DNA of 64,000 nt from Mucilaginibacter agri. GTDB taxonomy: Bacteria > Bacteroidota > Bacteroidia > Sphingobacteriales > Sphingobacteriaceae. How positions within the stretch are numbered: position 1 is the first letter of the stretch; each line of letters opens with the position of its first letter. A model generated the notes under the pieces. It did not search any database. It was given only the letters and a program-made list of their open reading frames with translations, and was not told where the DNA came from. Below are positions 33,837-43,306 of the stretch, one piece after another. The position numbers and the translations under genes were made by a program. The DNA is taken from contig NZ_WWEO01000044.1 of assembly GCF_009928685.1 (NCBI RefSeq), positions 682,001 through 746,000 on the forward strand, read 5' to 3'.

Positions 33837-35237
33837 ATGCAGCAATGTACTGTTGAACTGTTAAAAAGTTTTGAACCCCTATCTGAAGTACCTGATGACC
33901 AATTGCAATGGCTTTTGGATAATGGCGAATGCCGTGAGTTTGCAGTAGGCGAAACTATTTTTGAAATCGGAGATACCTTTACGGCTACCAGTTTTCTGTT
34001 AGAAGGTAAATTTAGTGTATATATCCAACAAGGAAACCAGATCAATGAGATCGGCATTTCCGAACCTGGTACTATCAGCGGTTATTTACCCTATTCCCGC
34101 GGAAAAGTGTCTATCGTGCGCGTTATCTGTATACAGGAAGCCCTGGTGATGTCGGTACCTATCGAAAATATACAGAAGGCCACTAAAATGTACTTCGAAC
34201 TTACCGAGGCTTTGGTACACACCATGATAACCCGTGTTAGGTTTGCTACCACAAGGCAGCAGCAGTACGAAAAGATGTTTGCCTTAGGCAAGCTCTCCGC
34301 AGGCCTAGCGCATGAGTTGAATAATCCTGCTGCTGCTATTGGCCGTAATGCATCATCACTTGCCGAACTGCTGAACAATATACCTAAGATCTTTAAACAA
34401 ACAGCTGGCCTTAAGCTTGATCATGGACAGATGGAGCTATTTCAGGAACGTTTGCACGAGATTATAGACCGGCCAGATAAACCCGAACTGAGCATGCTCG
34501 AAAAATCTGCCAAAGAAGATGAGTTTACGGATTGGCTGATGGACCAAGGCATAAATGACTATGCCTTCGCGGAAGTACTGGTATACGACGGCTTCACAAT
34601 AGAAGACTTGGAAAGCCTGGCAGCTATACCGCCAGAACATGCATTAATTCCGGTTTTTAAATGGCTAAGCTACCACTTAACCACCAGCAGAATTGTAAAA
34701 GAGATTGAAGAGGCATCCAGCCGGATCTCTGAATTGGTGGGCGCTGTGAAAAACTTTAGCCATATGGATCGTGGTGGCGATAAGCAATATATCAATATCC
34801 ACACCGGCCTCGAGAGCACGTTAACCATGCTTAACTACAAGATTAAGAAAGCCAATGTAGAAATAGTGGCAGATTTTGCCCACGACCTACCTTTGGCCAA
34901 AGCGTTGGCAGGCGAACTAAACCAGGTATGGACCAATATTATTGACAACGCCATTGATGCCATGGCTGTAAACGGAAAAGGCATTTTAACAATTAACACC
35001 AAAAAAGAAAGGAACAATGTAGTAGTTACCATTACAGACAATGGCCCGGGCATACCCGAAGAGATTAGCTCCATGATATTTGACCCTTTCTTTACCACTA
35101 AAGATATTGGTGAGGGAACCGGCTTAGGCCTCGATGTGGTAATGCGCATTATAGAGCAGCACCATGGATCGGTTAAATTAAAATCGGAGCCCGGCAAAAC
35201 CTCATTTTTTGTTTGCATTCCTATTGACGAGAAATAG
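33837..35237 (+). CDS. histidine kinase with N-terminal CRP-like cyclic-nucleotide-binding domain
   Basis: 466 residues, no membrane helix. Residues 10-135 are a cNMP-binding (CRP-like) barrel: LLDNGECREFAVGETIFEIGD, FSVYIQQGNQINEIGISEPGTISGYLP. A long helical segment follows, then the phosphoacceptor region LSAGLAHELNNPAAAIGRNA with H159, and an HATPase domain with NQVWTNIIDNAIDAM, TDNGPGIP and EGTGLGLDVVMRI. The helical insert between H-box and ATPase (170-310) is long. The partner is the REC-thioredoxin reductase protein 27 nt downstream. The pair likely signals from a small molecule or redox state in the cytoplasm; the ligand is not known, and the cNMP-type pocket does not prove cAMP binding. 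Confidence 0.88.
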   Translation: MQQCTVELLKSFEPLSEVPDDQLQWLLDNGECREFAVGETIFEIGDTFTATSFLLEGKFSVYIQQGNQINEIGISEPGTISGYLPYSRGKVSIVRVICIQEALVMSVPIENIQKATKMYFELTEALVHTMITRVRFATTRQQQYEKMFALGKLSAGLAHELNNPAAAIGRNASSLAELLNNIPKIFKQTAGLKLDHGQMELFQERLHEIIDRPDKPELSMLEKSAKEDEFTDWLMDQGINDYAFAEVLVYDGFTIEDLESLAAIPPEHALIPVFKWLSYHLTTSRIVKEIEEASSRISELVGAVKNFSHMDRGGDKQYINIHTGLESTLTMLNYKIKKANVEIVADFAHDLPLAKALAGELNQVWTNIIDNAIDAMAVNGKGILTINTKKERNNVVVTITDNGPGIPEEISSMIFDPFFTTKDIGEGTGLGLDVVMRIIEQHHGSVKLKSEPGKTSFFVCIPIDEK

Positions 35238-35264
35238 TAATATTTTCTAAAACACACTCTTGCC

Positions 35265-36923
35265 ATGAAACAACCCATAATATTTTCTATAGATGACGAC
35301 AACAGCGTACTAAGGGCAATTAGTCGCGATTTAAGGGTACAATACCACAACGAATACCGCATACTGAGTACTACCTCTGCTAACGAAGCATTAGCCAGTT
35401 TAGTTGAGCTAAAAAACAAAGGCGAAGTAGTAGCCATGTTTATATCAGACCAACGCATGCCCGAAATGGAAGGCGTTGACTTTTTAACTAAAACCATTGA
35501 GTTTTACCCCGATGCCAAGCGCATTTTGCTTACCGCCTACTCCGATACCGACGCAGCTATTAAAGCAATTAACGAAGTAAAGCTCGATTATTACCTAAGT
35601 AAACCGTGGGACCCACCGCAGGAAAAATTATACCCTGTGGTTGACGACCTGCTAGATGACTGGCAGAGCCACTACCGCCCCGACTTTAGCGGTATTAAAT
35701 TATTAGGCTACAACTTTTCGCCTAAAACGCATGATATCAAGGCCTTTTTAACAGCATATTTGGTGCCTTATTTATGGGTAGATATAGATACCGATGAGGG
35801 CAAAAGTATGCTATCTATCAATAAAATTGATGCTAAAGATTTGCCCGCTGTTGTTTATACGGATGGCAGCATAGCACTTTCGCCATCAATGCTGGAGATG
35901 GCCGAAAAAATCGGGCTTAGCTCTAAAGCTAAAAGCGAGGTTTACGACGTAGCTATTATTGGTGCCGGCCCTGCGGGTTTAGCAGCTTCGGTATATGGTG
36001 CTTCGGAGGGATTAAAGACTTTATTGATCGAGCGTAAATCGCCCGGCGGACAGGCAGGTACCAGCTCGAGAATAGAAAACTATTTGGGCTTTCCAACTGG
36101 CTTGAGTGGTTCCGACCTTACCCGTCGTGCCTTAACCCAGGCATCCAGATTTGGCACCGAATTTTTAACCCCTCAGGAAGTTAAAGAGATCAACTTTAAG
36201 GATGGTTATAAAATGATCACCCTTGATGATGATACCACCATTACCACCAAAGCCATTGTAATTACAACTGGGGTTGATTACCGTAAATTGGATACTCCCG
36301 GTATATCTGATTTTACCGGAGCAGGCGTTTACTATGGCGCAGCTACCACAGAGGCTTCGGCCTGTTGCGATAAATTGGTGTATGTAGTTGGCGGCGGTAA
36401 CTCGGCCGGCCAGGGGGCTATGTACCTTTCCAAATTTGCAAAGCATGTATACATCATCATACGCAAGCCCGACCTTTCGTCAACCATGTCGTCGTACCTT
36501 ATCGATCAGATTAAAGGTGTTGAAAACATCACAATTCTGTCGTGCACGGAAGTGAAAGAGGCCAAAGGTTCTGACAGGTTGGAGCAATTGATAATCGAAG
36601 ATCTCAAAACCGGCGAAACCAAAACAGTAGACGCTGCTGCACTTTATATCTTCATCGGCGCTAAGCCGTATACAGATTGGCTGTGCGATGCTATTATTAC
36701 AGATGATCGGGGTTTTGTAGAAACAGGGTCAGACCTGCATCGTAACGACGGATTTAAAAAAATATGGAAATCTAAACGCGACCCTTATTTATTAGAAACA
36801 AGCTGCCCCGGCATTTTTGCCGCAGGCGATGTACGTGCAGGCGCCATGAACCGTGTGGCATCTGCAGTGGGTGAAGGCTCTATGGCCATTAGTTTTGTGC
36901 ATAAATATTTGGCCGAAGTTTAA
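35265..36923 (+). CDS. response receiver fused to glutaredoxin-like and thioredoxin-reductase-like domains
   Basis: 552 residues. REC domain 1-125 with acidic pocket D10-D12, phosphoacceptor D62 (MFISDQRMP), T90 and K113 (LSKPW). Residues 143-215 look thioredoxin/glutaredoxin-like (IKLLGYNFSPKTHDIKAFL, LPAVVYTDGS) but lack a CxxC. From 225 a pyridine nucleotide-disulphide oxidoreductase: FAD motif GAGPAG (233-238), PGGQAG, the NAD(P)H motif VVGGGNSAGQ (374-383) and the ending FAAGDVRAGAMNRVASAVGEG. The reductase CxxC is absent: the equivalent region is AATTEASACCD. So redox output is uncertain; it may be an NAD(P)H-dependent flavin switch under phosphorelay control. Confidence 0.88.
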   Translation: MKQPIIFSIDDDNSVLRAISRDLRVQYHNEYRILSTTSANEALASLVELKNKGEVVAMFISDQRMPEMEGVDFLTKTIEFYPDAKRILLTAYSDTDAAIKAINEVKLDYYLSKPWDPPQEKLYPVVDDLLDDWQSHYRPDFSGIKLLGYNFSPKTHDIKAFLTAYLVPYLWVDIDTDEGKSMLSINKIDAKDLPAVVYTDGSIALSPSMLEMAEKIGLSSKAKSEVYDVAIIGAGPAGLAASVYGASEGLKTLLIERKSPGGQAGTSSRIENYLGFPTGLSGSDLTRRALTQASRFGTEFLTPQEVKEINFKDGYKMITLDDDTTITTKAIVITTGVDYRKLDTPGISDFTGAGVYYGAATTEASACCDKLVYVVGGGNSAGQGAMYLSKFAKHVYIIIRKPDLSSTMSSYLIDQIKGVENITILSCTEVKEAKGSDRLEQLIIEDLKTGETKTVDAAALYIFIGAKPYTDWLCDAIITDDRGFVETGSDLHRNDGFKKIWKSKRDPYLLETSCPGIFAAGDVRAGAMNRVASAVGEGSMAISFVHKYLAEV

Positions 36924-36933
36924 TTGCATTGCA

Positions 36934-37869
36934 ATGAAGGAAGAAAAGTTGCTGATCTTTAACCGGATAAAGGACCTTTACAAATACCTTCATTTACCGG
37001 TTGACAGAATTGATGATCATAGCGAATTTGACGTTCATAATCTCAAGGACATACATACCGAAACGCCTTATATATCGCCGGTGTTCAGGGCCAATTTCTT
37101 TTCGTTTGTTTTTGTAAAAAACTCGGTAGGGAAATACACTACAGACGACAAGATCTTTGACACTGAACCCGGTACTATTTATTTCACCAACCCGGGTCAC
37201 TACAAATCGTTCGAATGGCATCAACTGAACGACGTTTACATGATCACCCTAAGCGAATCGTTTTTAAAGGAAAACGTGCACGCCGATATTTTTGAAGAGT
37301 TTCCGTTTATGCTGGCCGAAACAGTACCGCCCAGGGTATTAAATGAAGCGCTTTTTGCAGAATTTGAGCAACTGTATGAGCAAATAGCCAGGGCGTATAA
37401 CTCGCACTCTCCATACCGCAATCGTATGATAGGCAGCCTTTTTGTGGTAATGCTGTTAAAGATCAAAGAGTATTTCTGGAAGGATTACAACCCTATTTAT
37501 GAGGGAAACCGCAGTTCGGAAATCGTCAAGAATTTTAAACGTAACCTGGAAAAACACTACCGCGACCTCAGCAATGGCGCCGCCGACCATGTCTTCCGCG
37601 TGCAGGAATATGCGGACGCTCAAAACTTGCACCCAAACTACCTCAGCAGTGTAATTAAGAGCAAAACCGGCAAAGCAATTAGTACCTGGATAGCCGAAAA
37701 GACCATTTCCGAAGCTAAGTCCTTACTTCAGAATTCAGCTGTATCTATAAAAGAAATAGCGTATCGATTGGGCTTCACAGAATCTGCGCATTTTAGTAAT
37801 TACTTTAAAAAGCATACTGATATTTCGCCTGTATTATTCAGAAAACAACATGGCGTTGCGCTGTCTTAG
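36934..37869 (+). CDS. AraC-family transcriptional regulator
   Basis: 311 residues from ATG 36934, 10 nt after the REC-reductase stop; the upstream frame from 36853 overlaps that gene and is not needed. N-terminal cupin-like sensor domain (FDVHNLKDIHTETPYISPVFRANFFSFVFVKNSVGKYT; GTIYFTNPGHYKSFEWH). C-terminal AraC HTH pair: VQEYADAQNLHPNYLSSVIKSKTGKAISTWI and SIKEIAYRLGFTESAHFSNYFKKHTDISPVLFRK. The first three genes of this run form one operon, so this may transmit the redox signal to DNA. Its stop overlaps the stop of the convergent histidine kinase by 3 bases. Confidence 0.87.
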   Translation: MKEEKLLIFNRIKDLYKYLHLPVDRIDDHSEFDVHNLKDIHTETPYISPVFRANFFSFVFVKNSVGKYTTDDKIFDTEPGTIYFTNPGHYKSFEWHQLNDVYMITLSESFLKENVHADIFEEFPFMLAETVPPRVLNEALFAEFEQLYEQIARAYNSHSPYRNRMIGSLFVVMLLKIKEYFWKDYNPIYEGNRSSEIVKNFKRNLEKHYRDLSNGAADHVFRVQEYADAQNLHPNYLSSVIKSKTGKAISTWIAEKTISEAKSLLQNSAVSIKEIAYRLGFTESAHFSNYFKKHTDISPVLFRKQHGVALS

Positions 37870-40100
37870 CCAACTTTCTTTTCTTCTATCTCATCTTCGG
37901 TATTCGCCATATTTTGCGACAGAAACTTATAGGTGTTGTTAAACTTATTTTTTATCGTGTTGCTTATCTTCTCTATCAGGCTGCGCTCGTTAAACGGTTT
38001 TAATATAATATCATCCATACCTGCTTTATAATAAGCATCCCGTGCTTCTTTTAAAATATTGGCCGTAAATGCTATCACCGGTACCTCGGCCTTTAAAGCA
38101 TTTGGCGATTTTCTGATCAGCGACAACAACTCGAGCCCACCCATTATTGGCATTTGTATATCTGTTAACACCACATCGTATATACGCTCCTCAAATAGTT
38201 CAATAGCCTGCTGACCGTTATAAGCTACATCGCAGGTGATGTTCCATTTTTTTAAGATGGTTTTGGCTAGCAGCACATTTAATTCGTTATCCTCTGCCAG
38301 TAATACGTGGGCGCCCGCAACCACTTTGGCCAATTCATCAGAGCTGATTTGCTTTTCGGCAACACAGTCATCTTTGCTTGCCATGGTTAGCGGCAATTCG
38401 AAGCTAAATACGGAGCCTTTACCCATTTCGCTGATAGCCTTAATACGGCCGCCCTGCAATTCTATGATTTTTTTGCATATTGCCAGGCCCAAACCGGTAC
38501 CCTTATGGCGGGTTATTTTCTGAGCCTCATCAACCTGCGAAAACTCATCGAATATACCGGGTAAATCCTGCTTTTTAATACCGATACCGGTATCCTTAAC
38601 GCGCACTTTAAGAATAACCTGCCCCTTGGCCGAAGCCATTAATTTGGCCTGCAGCATCACCTCACCCGATGGTGTGAATTTGATAGCATTAACCAGCAGG
38701 TTCATAATTACTTGTTTAAGGCGCAATATGTCTCCACTAACACAGCAATCTTCGTCAAACTTAATATCATGCTTCAACAATAGGCCCTTTTTAGCAGCCT
38801 GAATATTCACGGTGTTAAGCACATCATTTAAAGCACTATACAGCATAAATGGTTGCTGCTCAAAGGTCATCTTTCCGGTCTCGTACTTCGAGAAATCCAG
38901 AATCTCGTTAACTACCTCTAGTAACATTTGCGACGAACTTCTGATAGCATTAATCTGTTGCGCCTGATCATCAGAGAATCTCCCCATGCCTAATTGTTCC
39001 GAAAACCCGATAACCGAGTTAAGGGGTGTACGGATTTCGTGGCTCATGCTAGCCATAAAATTGCTTTTATTATTAGCATACAGTCTGGCTTTGTCAGATT
39101 GATCTATAATAGTTATTTCATTATCCAGTATCTTCCAGATGTTGTATAATACTACAATGAGCAGCAGCACCAGTGCGGTAAGCGTTAGCTTCGACAAAGC
39201 GTTATAATCTTTAAACACGTTGGTTACCTTACCCGCAAGCTCGGCTTTACTTTCCGACGCATAGGCAAGTTCGAGGGTTTTATATCTTCTCAGCTCAGAA
39301 ATAATATCACTGATAAGGTTATTATTAATCAGCAGAATATCATGCTCATCGGCCCGTAGTTTGGTATTTGCCGTATAAAGCTTGGTGTGATTTTTACGGT
39401 TTTTGCGTGCTATCGAGTCATAAATAGCACCCGATTGAATAGTAGTTTTAGTTACGGTATCCCTTTTTACAATTACAGATCCGGCAGTGCTCCCAACTAT
39501 TTTCTCCTTGCTTTTACCGCCAATAGAAGCAAATAATCTTCCGAAGAATTTTTTCCGTTTAGGGGTATCAACCTGCTTAATGGTATCTATATGTACTATT
39601 GTTTTAACAGTTTTGATAACCGGTGTACGCTGTCTTGTGCTTTGATGGGTTAATATACTGTCTATCTTAAGGGTAGATCCTATGAGGCTATCGGTTAGTA
39701 ATCTTAGCCTCACATAATTGTGTGTTTTTGATTTCTTTTCCGTAATCAGTCCTCTTAATTTATCGGCGTCTAACACAGCCACATTAGTGTTGCCCACCTT
39801 AATACGCCCGAGTTGTTTACTTACGGTACTAATTTGTTCAGAAAATAGAGTGGCATATTTCCTATCTCCAGTAATTGCATAGAGCCTACTGTTATTATCA
39901 GCGCTGTAAAGATTGAGTAAACAGCTGTCGATTATATCGGAGCTTTCGCGCATGCTAATTAGCTTTGCGATGTTATTTTGGAGCTTTTGAGCGCTATTAT
40001 AGCGAACGTACAAGTAAAAAGCACCCGAAAAAAGGGCAATTACCAGCAATACTATTAGAATATAACGAAGGATAGGGACCCTTTTCAAACTTTTAATCAT
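37866..40100 (-). CDS. membrane hybrid sensor histidine kinase/response regulator
   Basis: 744 residues. TM1 (about 11-31) and TM2 (about 305-325) bound an extracytoplasmic region of about 270 residues with no family I can name. HisKA: FMASMSHEIRTPLNSVIGFSEQL with H354. HATPase: NLLVNAIKFTPSGE, DTGIGIKKQDLPGIFDEFSQ, GTGLGLAICKKI. C-terminal REC (about 597-715) with D602/D603 equivalents in LLAEDNELNVLL, D647 phosphoacceptor in VLTDIQMPIMGG and K in ILKPFNE. No HPt domain is visible, so phosphorelay to another protein is expected. Divergent from nothing; convergent with the AraC gene. Confidence 0.92.
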   Translation of the reverse strand: MIKSLKRVPILRYILIVLLVIALFSGAFYLYVRYNSAQKLQNNIAKLISMRESSDIIDSCLLNLYSADNNSRLYAITGDRKYATLFSEQISTVSKQLGRIKVGNTNVAVLDADKLRGLITEKKSKTHNYVRLRLLTDSLIGSTLKIDSILTHQSTRQRTPVIKTVKTIVHIDTIKQVDTPKRKKFFGRLFASIGGKSKEKIVGSTAGSVIVKRDTVTKTTIQSGAIYDSIARKNRKNHTKLYTANTKLRADEHDILLINNNLISDIISELRRYKTLELAYASESKAELAGKVTNVFKDYNALSKLTLTALVLLLIVVLYNIWKILDNEITIIDQSDKARLYANNKSNFMASMSHEIRTPLNSVIGFSEQLGMGRFSDDQAQQINAIRSSSQMLLEVVNEILDFSKYETGKMTFEQQPFMLYSALNDVLNTVNIQAAKKGLLLKHDIKFDEDCCVSGDILRLKQVIMNLLVNAIKFTPSGEVMLQAKLMASAKGQVILKVRVKDTGIGIKKQDLPGIFDEFSQVDEAQKITRHKGTGLGLAICKKIIELQGGRIKAISEMGKGSVFSFELPLTMASKDDCVAEKQISSDELAKVVAGAHVLLAEDNELNVLLAKTILKKWNITCDVAYNGQQAIELFEERIYDVVLTDIQMPIMGGLELLSLIRKSPNALKAEVPVIAFTANILKEARDAYYKAGMDDIILKPFNERSLIEKISNTIKNKFNNTYKFLSQNMANTEDEIEEKKVG

Positions 40101-40220
40101 AAATATTCATCGTCGCAACAACATTGCAACACCACTACAAATATTTTAGTTTTTATTGCCTTATAGCCAAAAGTTGTTGGCTATGAAAACTAGCGCGGCG
40201 AAGAAGAAGCAAACAGGGCA

Positions 40221-40255
40221 TAAAAAAAGCGTTCCGGCTCTCACCCCGGAACGCT
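40221..40255 (-). terminator. intrinsic terminator of the cytochrome gene
   Basis: On the minus strand: AGCGTTCCGG (40255-40246), 8-nt loop, CCGGAACGCT (40237-40228), then seven T (40227-40222 region). 110 nt after the cytochrome stop. Confidence 0.8.
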
Positions 40256-40366
40256 ACAGTTATCAATTAGATGATAACCAACTAAAATCCGGATCAATCT
40301 CACTTGACCCTTTCTTAAGCGTATCTCACGCGCTAAAGACCTTTAATACAATAACTTAAAATCAAT

Positions 40367-41614
40367 TTAGTTTTGTTCAATTTTCTTCTGACTTAAAAAA
40401 GCCATTATCTTCTTAGTTTCCTCCGGATAAACCCCTATATGATGCGTGCGTACCATATATGGAATGGCCTTTTTACCCGTAGAAGATTCGACCGAAATAA
40501 TATTTGACGACTTCAAGGGCATGTGACAATCAATACAATTATTTTTGACCACCTCACCTAGTTTAGGGGCCATGGTGCAAAAATTATGCTTGGCCTCGCT
40601 ATGGCAAGCCATACAGCGCTGCGAATAGATAGCCATATTATTACTCTCATTAACGTGCGTGTTATGGCAATTGCTACAATCCATATTGCTTTTTAGAAAG
40701 CATTTACTGGTTGCCAGCAGTCCGTTTTGGTTACCATGCACATCCAAAGTTGGCGGATTAGGATCTTCGGGCAAAAAGCTTGGATCTTTAAACTTGGCAA
40801 GCGTATCACCCATCTTAAATCCGAATGCTGAAGTTTGAAACTGCTCTTTACTACTTGAGTGGCAAACAGCGCAGGCATCCAGCTTCTGTCCACGTGATAA
40901 AGAAGCGAACTTAACAATGTATTTAGCCTGCTTCTCTTCTGGGAACTCGGTATGATAATTTACATGGTTTGCACCCGGTCCGTGGCAACGTTCGCAATCA
41001 ATACCCATAATCAGGGATGCTTTATCAAAAGCAGGTTCCTGGTGAAGGGCGCCAGACTCCGGCGATTTCTGTTTGATATAAGAAGCATGGCACTCAAAAC
41101 AGCGCGAGCCGATAAGCCTGTTATAATCTACCTTATCGCCTTCGTAACCTGGGCTATTGGTCCAGCTGTGCAGGTTTTCGAAATAGGATAAGGGTAGCTG
41201 GTAGGTTTTACTACCTTTCCAGTATAAATAAGTCTCGGCCTTCGAACCACCAAAAACGATATCAAAGGGCTGTGATTCTATTTTCTTGCCTTTTAAATAT
41301 GCATTCTGAAACAGGCGTTTACCCTGTTTCTCAATTACTATTTTAAGGCTATCGTTGTAAGCAAAAACGCTCGAATCTTTACTAAAGCTACCGTGAATAT
41401 TCTTTAGTTCGCCGCTACGTGTACTAAAATGGTGTGCTGTGTTTAAAAAGGATTGCGAAATATCCTTATGGCATTTAATACAACTTGCAGAGCCTGCATA
41501 TAAGTTACCTCGCGGATCATCAGTCTTCTTATTTTCCTGCAGGCATTGAGAAAAAATAAGGATAAGTGGTAGTACAAATACAGCCACTAACCGGTATATA
41601 TTTTTTCTTTTCAT
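40367..41614 (-). CDS. heptahaem cytochrome c, c554-like, lipoprotein-like
   Basis: 415 residues from ATG 41614 (the M at 41629 adds five residues). The N-terminal hydrophobic segment ends IFSQCLQ, which could be a lipobox with C24 (the -1 Gln is unusual). There are seven CxxCH haem sites: CIKCH, CFECH, CERCH, CAVCH, CSNCH, CMACH and CIDCH. This fits the cytochrome c554/multihaem family. GEVVKNNCIDCHMP near the end is typical of NrfB/c554 relatives. It would carry electrons in the periplasm or at the outer membrane. It lies downstream of a SusC/SusD operon but behind a terminator (41719-41749), so independent expression is likely. Confidence 0.9.
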   Translation of the reverse strand: MKRKNIYRLVAVFVLPLILIFSQCLQENKKTDDPRGNLYAGSASCIKCHKDISQSFLNTAHHFSTRSGELKNIHGSFSKDSSVFAYNDSLKIVIEKQGKRLFQNAYLKGKKIESQPFDIVFGGSKAETYLYWKGSKTYQLPLSYFENLHSWTNSPGYEGDKVDYNRLIGSRCFECHASYIKQKSPESGALHQEPAFDKASLIMGIDCERCHGPGANHVNYHTEFPEEKQAKYIVKFASLSRGQKLDACAVCHSSSKEQFQTSAFGFKMGDTLAKFKDPSFLPEDPNPPTLDVHGNQNGLLATSKCFLKSNMDCSNCHNTHVNESNNMAIYSQRCMACHSEAKHNFCTMAPKLGEVVKNNCIDCHMPLKSSNIISVESSTGKKAIPYMVRTHHIGVYPEETKKIMAFLSQKKIEQN

Positions 41615-41718
41615 GAGGTGCAGATACAAATTACTGAGCGCGCTATGCTGCTTATTATTATACTAAGTACGGGAGTACTTAAAGTGTTTTATTGTGTCAA
41701 ATATACACAATGCAAATT

Positions 41719-41749
41719 AAAACAGCCGGATAATTTATCCGGCTGTTTT
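41719..41749 (-). terminator. terminator after susD
   Basis: AAAACAGCCGGAT (41719-41731), 5-nt loop, ATCCGGCTGTTTT (41737-41749): a 13-bp perfect stem. It reads for the minus-strand susD with T-run at 41722-41719. Confidence 0.85.
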
Positions 41750-41767
41750 AATGGTATCATAAATGGA

Positions 41768-43285
41768 TTAATATCCTTTATTCTGTACTAATACAGTATT
41801 ATTAAGCTCATTAAGCGGGATAGGTAAAATTTCGTTTTTACCTGCTGTAAAGTGCTTAGATGCCAATACTGTTGGCGCAAGGCCCCATCTTACTAAGTCG
41901 AAATAACGGTGACCTTCTGTAGCTAATTCTAAACGACGCTCGTTTTGGATGTTAGCTAAAGTAGCAGTTGTAGGCGCTAAACCTACACGTGCACGCACAG
42001 CATTTAATAGTGCTGCAGCTCTTGCTACATCGCCATTACCTTGTACTAAAGCTTCAGCTTCCATCAGGTAAGTATCGGCCAAACGGATCTCGATATAATC
42101 GTTAGGGAAGTTAAGCTCGGTTGTACCTGTTGCAGCTTTGTATTTCAACAATGGTGCATACTTTTGGATAAAGTAACCAGTGTTTTGGTAGCTTGGCTGA
42201 TAAGTGCTGTTAGTAGCCTTAGACAAGCTATCCATGTTAAGCACAGTGTAACCATAACGAGGGTCACCTTTCAACGCTGTAGCTAACGATGTAGTAACCG
42301 GATTGAAACCCCAACCAGCCCAATAGATAGGCCCATTAAAGCTTCTTGCACCAATCATTTGCGTATAAACGCTCGATTTAAATTGGTTCCAGTTGTTCCA
42401 GCTATAGCTTTGGCTACCTGTACGCGCAATCTCAAAAATAGACTCGGTGCTAAATTTGTGATCTGGGCTAAAGATATCGCCAAAGTTACTTAGCAGGTGA
42501 TAACCGTAAGTACTTGTACCGCCTGGGGTACCGTTTACGTCAGCAAACTGGGCAGCAGCCTGAGCGTACTTTTTCTCGTAAAGAAGTACTTTACCTAATA
42601 ATGCTTTAGCAGCACCTTGGGTAACACGACCGTTCTCTGATGCAGCAACTGTAGCAGGCAAATTAGGGATAGCAGCAGTTAAATCTGCTTCAACCTGTGC
42701 ATAAACTGCCTCCGGGGCAACTTGTTTTTGATTGTATAAATCCGCACTGGTTAACACCTTTAAAATCAAAGGCACATTTCCGAATATACGAACCAGGTCA
42801 AAGTAATAGTGTCCACGTAAAAACTTTGCTTCCGCGATGTAGCGAGCCTGCAAGCTTGTGCTAAGGCCTGGTATAGCAGCACCTTCTAACTTACTTAAAA
42901 TTAAGTTAGCGTGGTTTACACCGGTAAAGTTAATGTTCCAGAATTCGCCTTGCGGGCCAACTGCTGGGGTTAACATGGTCATATCATTCATAGCCTGCCA
43001 GGTGTTCTGGTCAGTTGAGCTACCACCACCGGCAACGCAATCATCAGAACCCGAGTTAAGCGGACCTAGCGGGTCTGAGTAAGTATTGTCAGAACCACCT
43101 GTTTGGGTATTCAAAGGATCATAAGCAGCTACTAAACCTGCAAATGCCTGATCTGGAGTTGAGTAGTAAGTTCCTTCCAGGAATTGACCTTTAGGGTCTA
43201 ATTCCAAAAATGATTTTTTGCATGAAGCTAAGGCACCGATGCCTATTAATACAACTGCTCCGTACTTTATATATCTCTTTTTCAT
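41768..43285 (-). CDS. SusD/RagB-family outer-membrane lipoprotein
   Basis: 505 residues from ATG 43285 (the TTG at 43294 is rejected). Lipobox LASC (lipidation near C21, IGALASCKKSFLELDPKGQ). The SusD pattern is visible: EGTYYSTPDQAFAGLVAAYDPL, RGHYYFDLVRIFGNVPLIL with TPR-like helices, AEALVQGNGDVARAAALLNAVRARVG and ERRLELATEGHRYFDLVRWG. SusD proteins cap the paired SusC barrel and bind the nutrient, usually a glycan or peptide. It is 21 bp downstream of the SusC gene. No glycoside hydrolase is in this operon, so the substrate is open. Confidence 0.95.
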   Translation of the reverse strand: MKKRYIKYGAVVLIGIGALASCKKSFLELDPKGQFLEGTYYSTPDQAFAGLVAAYDPLNTQTGGSDNTYSDPLGPLNSGSDDCVAGGGSSTDQNTWQAMNDMTMLTPAVGPQGEFWNINFTGVNHANLILSKLEGAAIPGLSTSLQARYIAEAKFLRGHYYFDLVRIFGNVPLILKVLTSADLYNQKQVAPEAVYAQVEADLTAAIPNLPATVAASENGRVTQGAAKALLGKVLLYEKKYAQAAAQFADVNGTPGGTSTYGYHLLSNFGDIFSPDHKFSTESIFEIARTGSQSYSWNNWNQFKSSVYTQMIGARSFNGPIYWAGWGFNPVTTSLATALKGDPRYGYTVLNMDSLSKATNSTYQPSYQNTGYFIQKYAPLLKYKAATGTTELNFPNDYIEIRLADTYLMEAEALVQGNGDVARAAALLNAVRARVGLAPTTATLANIQNERRLELATEGHRYFDLVRWGLAPTVLASKHFTAGKNEILPIPLNELNNTVLVQNKGY

Positions 43286-43306
43286 GTTGTACAATTTTTA
43301 AAATGA

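Noticed and set aside
33837..35237. CRP-family transcription factor
   Set aside because: The cNMP-binding domain is followed by a histidine kinase core, not a DNA-binding helix-turn-helix.
36853..36933. Extension of the AraC gene into the REC-reductase gene
   Set aside because: It would overlap the upstream gene by 71 bp and has no AraC-like sequence.
40183..40359. 58-codon plus-strand ORF (MKTSAAKKKQTGHKKS...)
   Set aside because: It contains the perfect 10-bp hairpin and A-run that serve as the minus-strand terminator of the cytochrome gene, so the Lys-rich reading is probably a by-product of that terminator.
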